Assembly: GCA_029936705.1 (NCBI GenBank)
Contig: JAPYSD010000078.1
Span: 1-10,314, forward strand
Direction: 5' to 3'
DNA from: Croceicoccus sp.
GTDB lineage: Bacteria; Pseudomonadota; Alphaproteobacteria; Sphingomonadales; Sphingomonadaceae
Length of the DNA: 10,314 nucleotides
Positions 1 through 5,254 of this stretch are shown here, piece by piece. Made by a program: the position numbers and the translations under genes. Below the pieces are notes generated by a model. It saw only the letters and a list, made by a program, of their open reading frames with translations. It was not told the DNA's origin and ran no database searches. The first letter of the stretch is position 1, and each line of letters begins with the position of its first letter.

Positions 1-65
1 GACGGCAGCTTCTTGGTAAGTCGTTTGTAGGACCGTGCTTCCGCTTCGGTTGGCGGATCCAGCAT
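1..65 (-). CDS. Possible start of a gene running off the left edge (partial)
   Basis: The minus strand can be read from an ATG at 65 to the window edge without a stop, giving a 21-residue N-terminus (MLDPPTEAEARSYKRLTKKL and one more residue). An AGG lies four bases before the ATG. Composition looks protein-like (charged, helical, mostly G/C third positions), and the frame stays open upstream to about position 225, so the start is not certain. I do not recognise the family. The plus strand also has an open frame over these bases, but its translation (Cys, Trp and Arg rich) is less convincing. This is a weak call because only 65 bases are visible. Confidence 0.25.
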   Translation of the reverse strand, partial: MLDPPTEAEARSYKRLTKKLP

Positions 66-184
66 TTGCCTGAACGAAATGCCGCTCTCGAGGATCTGAT
101 TTCGCGGTGCGAATATTCCTTTGGTCGGCGCAGCTGGCCAAGAAACCCGGGTGCCCGGACGTGCGCTTTCGCAGTTTTTTAGCC

Positions 185-203
185 AAAAAAGCGGGCGGTC
201 CGC
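185..203 (-). terminator. Possible weak Rho-independent terminator of nsrR
   Basis: On the minus strand, GCGG (203-200) can pair with CCGC (194-191) across a 5-base loop, followed directly by six T (190-185). It lies about 70 bases past the nsrR stop. The stem is only 4 bp, so this is a tentative call. The T-run overlaps a larger AT dyad (TTTTTTAGCCAAAAAA, 175-190). Confidence 0.25.
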
Positions 204-274
204 AAAGGGCCATTGCCGTAATCAACTCCATTGAGCTGCTTGGACCGTGCTACTCGCTTGACAGCGATCATCCA

Positions 275-697
275 CTATCCGGTGGTTTTCAGTAGCTGTA
301 GAAAACTACCCTTTCTCGCCAGCACATCGGCAAGGGTATAGCGGTCAAGCACACCGAGAAACGCGCTCAAGGCTTCGTCCAACACGCTGGTCAGGCCGCA
401 GGCCGGAGCGATGATGCAATCTGCACATCCGACGAGGTCGAAATCGTCCTCCGTATGGCGGATCAACTGGCCAACATTGATGCTGCTGGCTTCGCGCGCC
501 AGCCGGATCCCTCCAGCACGTCCCCTAACGCTGACCAGATATCCTTCGTGCACCAGGTCGCTCACCACCTTCATGAGATGGTTTTGCGAGATTCCGTAGG
601 CGCGGGCGATCTCGGCGATCGAGCAAAGGTCATCGGGGCGTGCGCCCAGATAGAGCAGCAAGCGCATGGCATAATCTGTGTAGCGCGTCAGACGCAT
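275..697 (-). CDS. nsrR: Rrf2-family transcriptional repressor, NsrR-type NO sensor
   Basis: A 140-residue Rrf2-family DNA-binding protein. Winged-helix features run over residues 1-65: the family N-terminus MRLTRYTDYAMRLL, a recognition-helix region around ISQNHLMKVVSDL (36-48) and the wing RGRAGGIRL (58-66). Three cysteines, C91, C94 and C100 (C-x2-C-x5-C), sit where NsrR binds its iron-sulfur cluster; Asp8, a cluster ligand in characterised NsrR, is also present. The E. coli pattern is C-x4-C-x5-C, so the first spacing is two residues shorter here. In the family, nitrosylation of the cluster abolishes operator binding. The start at 697 is chosen over an in-frame ATG at 745 because it gives the standard N-terminus, has GGAAG upstream, and the 745 ATG lies inside an operator-like repeat. 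Divergence from two globin genes supports NsrR rather than IscR. Confidence 0.9.
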   Translation of the reverse strand: MRLTRYTDYAMRLLLYLGARPDDLCSIAEIARAYGISQNHLMKVVSDLVHEGYLVSVRGRAGGIRLAREASSINVGQLIRHTEDDFDLVGCADCIIAPACGLTSVLDEALSAFLGVLDRYTLADVLARKGSFLQLLKTTG

Positions 698-728
698 TTC
701 CGGGCTTCCAATTCGTTTGCCAAAAATG

Positions 729-745
729 ATGCATCTATATTGCAT
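729..745. promoter_or_regulatory. NsrR-like operator A (nsrR-proximal)
   Basis: The 17-base element ATGCATCTATATTGCAT has outer arms ATGCA and TGCAT in the spacing expected for an NsrR box (consensus resembling ATGCATTTNAAATGCAT). The inner bases are degenerate. It lies 32 bases before the nsrR start and overlaps a TATAGA hexamer on the minus strand (739-734), so it could give autoregulation. Assigned by eye from the known consensus. Confidence 0.55.
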
Positions 746-766
746 GTTTAATTACGTCCGTATAGA
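734..766. promoter_or_regulatory. Divergent -10 elements for nsrR and the globin genes
   Basis: A TATAGA hexamer occurs on each strand: plus 761-766, reading to the globins, and minus 739-734, reading to nsrR. The plus copy has TTGCAT (740-745) upstream with a short 15-base gap; the minus copy has no good -35. Both hexamers run straight into GATGCAT, so they are part of a perfect inverted repeat (729-739 and 761-771). Start sites cannot be fixed from the sequence. Confidence 0.45.
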
Positions 767-782
767 TGCATTGAAAATGCAT
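766..782. promoter_or_regulatory. NsrR operator B (globin-proximal)
   Basis: ATGCATTGAAAATGCAT is a near-perfect dyad: seven of eight positions in each arm match around the central A774, and it closely fits the NsrR consensus ATGCATTTNAAATGCAT. It lies 16 bases before the globin start at 799, directly over and after a TATAGA hexamer (761-766). That is where a bound repressor would block RNA polymerase. It is the stronger of the two boxes. Confidence 0.75.
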
Positions 783-787
783 GTTTT

Positions 788-791
788 GGAG
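788..791 (+). promoter_or_regulatory. Ribosome binding site deciding the globin start
   Basis: GGAG lies seven bases before the ATG at 799. The earlier in-frame ATG at 781 has no such site and forms the right arm of NsrR operator B, so 799 is the better start. Confidence 0.65.
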
Positions 792-798
792 TCGGGGC

Positions 799-1215
799 AT
801 GGGAACCGCAAAAATCGACGAGGCCAGCCTGCGGAATACCGTTGAGGCCTTCTACGCGCGGGTTAGGAAGGACGAGCAACTCGGCCCCCTGTTCAATGAT
901 GCGATCGACGACTGGCCAGAGCATCTGGACCGGCTGGCAGCCTTCTGGTCGTCGGTTATGCTGGGGACCGGTCGCTACAAGGGACAGCCCGTTCCCGCCC
1001 ATCTCAGGCACCGAGACCAGATGAGCCCGGAACTGTTCGAGCGCTGGCTCGAAATCTGGGCCCGGACAACCGATGAGACGATGCCCCCTTCTACCGCCCG
1101 CGCCCTGCAGGAAAAGGCACGGCGGATTGCCCAAAGCCTGCAGCTTGCCCTCTTCTTCCGGCTCGACACGGACGCGCCGTCGCGGGCTCCTCGCGCGGCG
1201 GTCGAGGCGAACTGA
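799..1215 (+). CDS. Group III truncated haemoglobin (TrHb3)
   Basis: A 138-residue single-domain 2-over-2 globin. It aligns by eye with Campylobacter Ctb throughout: the FYARVRKDEQLGPLFNDAI block (18-36), Tyr19 (B10), His42 (E7), His68 in PAHLRH as the proximal haem ligand (F8), and Trp83 (G8). The FW...LG...Y.GQP segment (49-64) is diagnostic of the group. TrHb3 proteins bind O2 and NO and are linked to nitrosative or low-oxygen stress; the physiological reaction is not firmly settled. The C-terminal tail after about residue 120 is Arg/Ala rich and probably disordered. It is first in an apparent operon, 33 bases ahead of hmp, under a strong NsrR-like box. No electron-donor domain is present, so a reductase must come from elsewhere. 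Confidence 0.9.
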   Translation: MGTAKIDEASLRNTVEAFYARVRKDEQLGPLFNDAIDDWPEHLDRLAAFWSSVMLGTGRYKGQPVPAHLRHRDQMSPELFERWLEIWARTTDETMPPSTARALQEKARRIAQSLQLALFFRLDTDAPSRAPRAAVEAN

Positions 1216-1248
1216 GCCGCAAAAATTCCCACAACCAGAAAGACAGGA

Positions 1249-2463
1249 ATGATGACCCGAACCCTCAGCGAAGAGACGATTGCACTCGTCAAGGCGACTG
1301 TCCCGGCACTTGAAGCCCATGGCCTCGATATCGTGCGCGAGATGTATGCCCGCATGTTCGAGAACCGGGAGATCCGCGATCTCTTCAACCAGTCCCATCA
1401 CGGCGGCAGCGGTTCGCAGCCACGCGCCCTGACGGGGGCGATCCTCGCTTATGCCAGCAATATCGAGAACCTGGCCGCGCTGGCGCCCGCCGTGGAACGG
1501 ATCGCGCAGAAGCATGTCGGCCTGCAGATCCTGCCTGAACATTATCCCCATGTTGCGCAAGCACTGCTGGGCGCGATCAAGACCGTACTTGGCGAAGCTG
1601 CCACGCCGGAAATCCTCAATGCCTGGGGCGAGGCATACTGGTTCCTTGCCGACATTCTCATTGCCCGCGAGACGATGGTCTACACGAAGCAGCGCGAGGC
1701 CGAAGGTGGCTGGAATGGCTGGCGCGATTTCCGGATCGACGCAGTCGTCGAGGAAAGCAGCGTGATCAAATCCTTCATCCTGCGGCCGGTGGATGGACAG
1801 CCGGTGCTACGTCACAAGCCCGGCCAGTATCTGACCTTCTCTTTCGAGATACCGGGTCATCCGCCGGTGAAGCGCAACTACTCGATCTCGTCTGCGGCCA
1901 ATGGCGAGACCTATCGTATCTCGGTCAAGCGCGAAGCGCTGGGGCTTGCTTCCGGTTGGCTGCATGACCAGGCAGCAGTCGGGACGGTGTTGAAGGTCGC
2001 CCCGCCTGCCGGGGAATTCTTTCTTCCCGAACACACGGAGCGACCGGTCGTTCTGCTATCCGGTGGTGTGGGCCTGACTCCAATGGTCGCCATGCTGGAA
2101 GCACTGGCTGAACGCGGCGAAATCCAGCCTGTGCAATATATCCATGGCACGCATAACCGCGACACTCATGCCATGTCCGATCATGTTCGCCAGCTTGCCT
2201 CGGCACACCCGAATTTCACCGTCATGGATTTCCACCAAACGCCCTATGACGATGAGGTCCGGGGCGAGCATTACGATCACGCCGGGATCATCACCGATGA
2301 TTGGCTGCTGGCGCACACGGCAGTTAATCAAGCGGACTATTTCATCTGCGGCCCGCGTCCGTTTCTTCGCGCAGCCGTTTCGGCCCTGTCGTTGGCTGGT
2401 GTGCCTTCTGCCCGGATCCACTACGAGTTTTTCGGACCGGCTGACGAATTGCTCGCCGCCTGA
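1249..2463 (+). CDS. hmp: Flavohaemoglobin, nitric oxide dioxygenase
   Basis: A complete 404-residue flavohaemoglobin that converts NO and O2 to nitrate using NAD(P)H in the cytoplasm. The N-terminal globin domain (about 1-145) has Tyr33 (B10), Gln57 (E7), proximal His89 (F8), Tyr99 and Glu141, matching the E. coli Hmp active-site set. The FAD domain (about 155-262) has the RNYS motif at 209-212 and PGQYL at 191-195. The NAD(P)-binding domain has GGVGLTPM (272-279), CGPRPF (367-372) and the typical HYEFFGP near the C-terminus. The length is normal and nothing appears broken. The start is ATG 1249 or ATG 1252, which are adjacent; GAAAG at 1238-1242 suits 1249. It is probably co-transcribed with the truncated haemoglobin and repressed by NsrR. 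Confidence 0.97.
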   Translation: MMTRTLSEETIALVKATVPALEAHGLDIVREMYARMFENREIRDLFNQSHHGGSGSQPRALTGAILAYASNIENLAALAPAVERIAQKHVGLQILPEHYPHVAQALLGAIKTVLGEAATPEILNAWGEAYWFLADILIARETMVYTKQREAEGGWNGWRDFRIDAVVEESSVIKSFILRPVDGQPVLRHKPGQYLTFSFEIPGHPPVKRNYSISSAANGETYRISVKREALGLASGWLHDQAAVGTVLKVAPPAGEFFLPEHTERPVVLLSGGVGLTPMVAMLEALAERGEIQPVQYIHGTHNRDTHAMSDHVRQLASAHPNFTVMDFHQTPYDDEVRGEHYDHAGIITDDWLLAHTAVNQADYFICGPRPFLRAAVSALSLAGVPSARIHYEFFGPADELLAA

Positions 2464-2490
2464 TTAAACGGTTCAAAACTCATGTTCCCC

Positions 2491-2521
2491 GGGGAGCCTT
2501 GCCGATTTGGCAGGGCTCCCT
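2491..2521 (+). terminator. Strong hairpin after hmp, likely terminator or attenuator
   Basis: GGGAGCCTTGCC (2492-2503) pairs over 12 positions (one G-U wobble) with GGCAGGGCTCCC (2509-2520) around a GATTT loop; G2491 and T2521 can add a wobble pair. The following bases (GCATCTTC) are only modestly T-rich, so termination may be incomplete. It sits 28 bases past the hmp stop and 45 bases before the HPP start used here. Confidence 0.65.
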
Positions 2522-2565
2522 GCATCTTCAAATGCGGTGGTAGCACACCCAGTCGAAAGCTTCAC

Positions 2566-3267
2566 TTGTTCAAACAGCTGATTTCTCATTCTGCAAAGCT
2601 CATGCCGCAGGCTGCCATTGGCCATCTCGGCTGGCTACGCGGAGCGATCGGTGCCGGTTTCGCTATTATAGCCGCAGGTGCAATTACCATAGTTTTCCTG
2701 GGGGCGAACAGCGCGGCCTTGCCTTGGCTGGTCGCGCCGATGGGGGCATCCGCAGTGCTTGTATTTGCTGTTCCGGCCAGCCCTCTGGCTCAGCCATGGC
2801 CGGTCATTGGCGGCGACCTTCTGTCGGCCGTGATCGGAATAGGTGCAGGCGTACTGATCGGAAGCCCCTTGATCAGTGCCGGACTGGCGGTCTGTCTTGC
2901 CATCGCTGCCATGTCCGTGGCGCGATGCCTTCATCCACCGGGCGGAGCATGTGCGCTTCTATGCGCGCTTGGTGCGGCGGGACCTGATGCCTGGGGTTGG
3001 GCCTATATGCTGCCAATCGCGATCAATGTGTTTGGTCTTGCTGCCTTCGGATGGCTTTACAACAACCTGACAGGTCACCCCTGGCCCCACCGGCTCGTTG
3101 TGCCCAGCACCCAGCACGCAAGGATGGCGACCGCCTACACGCACGAAGACCTCGAAGTCGCCCTTGCTGACTGGAACGAGGTTCTGGATGTCGACATCGA
3201 TGATCTCGATGCGATCTATCAGGCACTTCAGCGGCAGGTTCAAAGGCGGGAGGGACAGGGCGGGTAA
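2566..3267 (+). CDS. HPP-family integral membrane protein, possible nitrite/anion transporter
   Basis: An HPP-family membrane protein. Counting from the TTG at 2566 (233 residues), hydrophobic segments fall near 22-46, 50-70, 80-120 (probably two helices) and 145-165. The signature HPPGG is at 123-127, in RCLHPPGGACALL, preceded by the family block APMGASAVLVF (57-67). The soluble C-terminal tail (about 190-233) is acidic and helical, as is usual in the family. Arabidopsis HPP proteins transport nitrite across the plastid envelope; bacterial functions are largely unproven, so a role in nitrite or nitrate movement is inferred from that and from the neighbouring hmp. The start is uncertain: a frame-open ATG at 2482 would be translated through the hairpin and gives an odd Cys-rich N-terminus, so TTG 2566 (GAAAG upstream) or ATG 2602 is preferred. 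It ends seven bases from the convergent PilZ gene. Confidence 0.85.
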   Translation: MFKQLISHSAKLMPQAAIGHLGWLRGAIGAGFAIIAAGAITIVFLGANSAALPWLVAPMGASAVLVFAVPASPLAQPWPVIGGDLLSAVIGIGAGVLIGSPLISAGLAVCLAIAAMSVARCLHPPGGACALLCALGAAGPDAWGWAYMLPIAINVFGLAAFGWLYNNLTGHPWPHRLVVPSTQHARMATAYTHEDLEVALADWNEVLDVDIDDLDAIYQALQRQVQRREGQGG

Positions 3268-3274
3268 GTTCTAC

Positions 3275-3781
3275 TCAAGACCCACGATCGGCCATTCCCA
3301 TCAAAGCTTTTAACAAGCCGACAATGAAGGCTGCGACCGTGACCAGAAGAAGTAGCAACGCTATGTTCGCTGCTCTCCAACTCTTTTCGCCACGCGACAG
3401 CATTTCCTCAAATTCCAGATCGATTTGGGAATCATCGGATTGCCCTTCTGTGGGTTGATCAAGGAAAGGCGAAAATAGTTCCGCAGCGCTTACAGTGGCC
3501 TTCGGTATCGGCAACAAGAACCTGCAGCCGTGACGCACACCGTCGATCCATACGATTTCGGCGGCACACTCTCCTGATATTGGCAGATCGATATGGAGGG
3601 TTTCACCAGGGCGGAGCGCAGCCCTCGTCTCCAGAAGTAGACCTGTCTCGGAAAGGTTGCGGATTATCGCCGGGGATCCGGAACTTGCGGCCTTCGCCTC
3701 AACCTCTACCCTGACTGTCCGTCGCGCCCGTGAGCGACCATCGCGCACCGCCTTTTCGGTATGAAGTCTCGCTATGAACAT
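3275..3781 (-). CDS. PilZ-domain protein with C-terminal membrane anchor
   Basis: A 168-residue protein with a PilZ domain over about residues 12-95. The two c-di-GMP contact motifs are visible: RxxxR as R16-S-R-A-R20, and [D/N]xSxxG as N42-L-S-E-T-G47. A linker follows with an acidic patch (about 112-124). A single hydrophobic segment (about 138-158, IALLLLLVTVAAFIVGLL) then leaves a short tail, suggesting a tail-anchored inner-membrane protein with the PilZ domain in the cytoplasm. PilZ proteins act as c-di-GMP receptors; the target here is unknown. The start is ATG 3781, five bases after GGGGG; an in-frame GTG at 3787 lies inside that site and is less likely. It is convergent with the HPP gene and divergent from the small gene at 3827. 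Confidence 0.85.
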   Translation of the reverse strand: MFIARLHTEKAVRDGRSRARRTVRVEVEAKAASSGSPAIIRNLSETGLLLETRAALRPGETLHIDLPISGECAAEIVWIDGVRHGCRFLLPIPKATVSAAELFSPFLDQPTEGQSDDSQIDLEFEEMLSRGEKSWRAANIALLLLLVTVAAFIVGLLKALMGMADRGS

Positions 3782-3815
3782 TTGCACCCCCAGTTTGGCA
3801 GCGATGCTCAGCGGT

Positions 3816-3820
3816 GAAGG
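3816..3820 (+). promoter_or_regulatory. Shine-Dalgarno site pointing to an ATT codon
   Basis: GAAGG is followed by six bases (TTAACA) and then ATT at 3827, which is optimal spacing for a start codon. The next conventional start in frame, GTG at 3878, has no such site. Confidence 0.4.
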
Positions 3821-3826
3821 TTAACA

Positions 3827-4162
3827 ATTACCGCGGACGAACTCGTCCAGCTTTTCGATGACAATGCAGCCGACGACGTGAAGGGGATGATGGAATGGTC
3901 TGATCGGCTCGCGAGCCATCCGGGGGCAGTTGGGCTGCGTGCATCGCTCGACGAGGCGCTCGCACGCATCGCCGCAAGGTCGCCCATGCGTGCTGACCGG
4001 CTCCGCAGCTGGGGCGTCCTCTCGGCAGTACAGAAGCCAGAGGGGCCGGATGCCGATCCAGCGACTATAGACGACGCAGCTGCAGGTGCTGCGGCCGTCG
4101 CGGTGGTGGCTGACGACGTGGCGCCCGCCGTCAACGACGGTGGGGAAGAGAAGAAAAAATAG
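3827..4162 (+). CDS. Unrecognised small protein, probable ATT start
   Basis: An open frame of 111 residues if started at ATT 3827, or 94 from GTG 3878. I do not recognise a family. The first part (TADELVQLFDDNAADDVKGM, then about 50 residues) looks like a compact helical domain. The C-terminal 40 residues are Ala/Asp/Val rich and end in GGEEKKK, probably disordered. No signal peptide or membrane segment is seen. Third codon positions are mostly G/C on this strand from 3830 onward, including the part upstream of GTG 3878, so coding seems to begin before the GTG. A good ribosome site six bases before ATT supports that codon. An antisense frame (4134-3808) translates to low-complexity Ser/Ala sequence and is rejected. 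It lies 45 bases from the divergent PilZ start. Confidence 0.5.
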   Translation: MTADELVQLFDDNAADDVKGMMEWSDRLASHPGAVGLRASLDEALARIAARSPMRADRLRSWGVLSAVQKPEGPDADPATIDDAAAGAAAVAVVADDVAPAVNDGGEEKKK

Positions 4163-4189
4163 GCTGTGGGCTGCTGCTATAGGGGCCGG

Positions 4190-4282
4190 ATGGCTCCTTT
4201 ACCTCTCAGCGGAGATTACTCGCCGCTACCAGCTGCACGGATAAACGAAATGACATATTATGATTGCGGTGTGGTGAGATGA
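4190..4282 (+). CDS. Possible 30-residue leader ORF coupled to the AbiGi-like gene
   Basis: ATG 4190 is preceded by AGGGG with a short 4-5 base gap. The frame runs 30 codons (beginning MAPLPLSGDYSPLPAARINE) and stops at TGA 4280-4282, overlapping the downstream ATG 4279 as ATGA. The downstream gene has no clear ribosome site of its own, so this ORF may deliver ribosomes to it. The peptide matches nothing I know, and an ORF this short can occur by chance. Confidence 0.3.
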   Translation: MAPLPLSGDYSPLPAARINEMTYYDCGVVR

Positions 4283-4926
4283 CGCTGATCGGTTCCATTG
4301 ATCCGTCGTGGAAGGACATGTCGAAATACGTGGTCCACTTCGCAAAGGAGACCACTGGGAAGTCTGCTTACGACAATGCGATCTCTATCTTGTATGCGCG
4401 GCGCATCATCGCGGCAAACGCGTTCGGCGCCGGTCGCAATCTGGCTCCGGCGCGGAAATCGATGTGTTTCAGCGAGGTGCCGCTTCACTACCTAAAGCGG
4501 CTGGCAGATGTTCGAGGGCGGCACGGCATCGGATTTCGAAAGGAATACATTGTCGAGCGTGGCGGCGGCCCAATCCTCTATGCGTACAAGGATACGCCGC
4601 AGGCGAAATCGATCAACGCGATGGTGCATGCTGCGGCACACGACGCAAATCCTCCGGTATGGGAAGTCGCGCCGTTCGTGGATCTGCCCGGCACCTACGG
4701 CAAGTCGAAATACCTTTATGAGTGGGAAAGGGAGTGGCGTCACGTCAGCGACTTGGACTTCTCGGAAACCGATCCGGCGTTTCTGATCATTCCCGAGGAG
4801 CTCCATGAGGCCGCGCGCGACTTTTTTCATTCTGCGAAGGTCGACCATGTGGGGCCAAGCTACGAATGCCCCTTCATTGACCCTTACTGGGGTGAGGACG
4901 AAATAGCGGATGCCCTGTACTCTTGA
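4279..4926 (+). CDS. AbiGi-like protein (abortive-infection antitoxin family)
   Basis: A 215-residue soluble protein resembling the AbiGi family, annotated as antitoxins of the AbiG phage-resistance system. Visible family-like blocks, in order, are YVVHF (17-21) with an I-L helix and ARRIIAA (40-46); CFSEVPL (63-69); RHGIGFRKEY (81-90); PILYAY (98-103); and the YEWEREWRHV block (147-156). The HF...IL...I...CF..PL layout also recalls ADP-ribosyltransferase-like DUFs, so an enzymatic role cannot be excluded. The start is ATG 4279; a TTG at 4264 would add five residues. No AbiGii-type nucleotidyltransferase toxin is visible beside it, so it appears solitary in this window. Codon use is less uniform than in the cobalamin genes, which fits an accessory gene. 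The family assignment rests on motif memory, not a search. Confidence 0.6.
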   Translation: MTLIGSIDPSWKDMSKYVVHFAKETTGKSAYDNAISILYARRIIAANAFGAGRNLAPARKSMCFSEVPLHYLKRLADVRGRHGIGFRKEYIVERGGGPILYAYKDTPQAKSINAMVHAAAHDANPPVWEVAPFVDLPGTYGKSKYLYEWEREWRHVSDLDFSETDPAFLIIPEELHEAARDFFHSAKVDHVGPSYECPFIDPYWGEDEIADALYS

Positions 4927-5254
4927 GATTCTTTATAAATGTGATGCGAGTTTGACCCGTCCTCTCGCCTATTTCGGGGCTGCAAGCTACGCTCTTGCTT
5001 CAACCACAGTATGAACGTCTGCTACTGCGGAAAGCCGTCTTAAGCCGCTATTGTGGGGAACGGCAGCAAAGTCCCAAACCTCGTCATTTCGTCTCGCCGT
5101 GATCGATATGAACGTAAGGCAGGAGTTAGGGAGGCGCTCCGATCGGCTGAAGGGCCGCTTTGTCGGCGTTCAAGGCCTAACGCGTAGCCAAGCTAATACT
5201 CGAACGCGGCGGAAGAATACCCTCGTTGGTCGGCGCCGGCCCTTTGCGTTGCGA
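4927..5254. other. Gene-poor stretch between the AbiGi-like gene and the cobalamin operon
   Basis: About 330 bases with no coding region I can support. A frame starting at 5051 on the plus strand yields Arg/Ser/Thr-rich sequence and runs antisense into cobU, so it is not accepted. No tRNA, CRISPR or clear terminator was seen. The GGTCGGCGCCGGCC palindrome at 5228-5241 leaves no room for a proper hairpin loop. It may contain decayed coding sequence. Confidence 0.5.

Noticed and set aside
30..251. Direct repeat GGACCGTGCT at 30-39 and 242-251
   Set aside because: A single 10-base match with only loose similarity beyond it; no mobile-element structure joins the two copies.
258..263. TTGACA, resembling a -35 hexamer
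   Set aside because: No -10-like hexamer at 16-18 bases downstream, and it points into the end of nsrR.
107..295. 62-codon plus-strand frame left of nsrR
   Set aside because: No ribosome site, no recognisable motif, and it overlaps the nsrR 3' end.
748..1560. 270-codon minus-strand frame opposite the two globin genes
   Set aside because: Antisense to TrHb3 and hmp, both of which have all key residues; the translation has no recognisable domain.
3808..4134. Minus-strand frame opposite the small gene at 3827
   Set aside because: Ser/Ala/Thr low-complexity translation. Third positions coincide on both strands, so GC3 cannot separate them, but the plus-strand translation is far more protein-like and has a good ribosome site.
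5228..5241. GC palindrome GGTCGGCGCCGGCC downstream of cobU as a terminator
   Set aside because: No loop of useful size and no T-tract on the minus strand.
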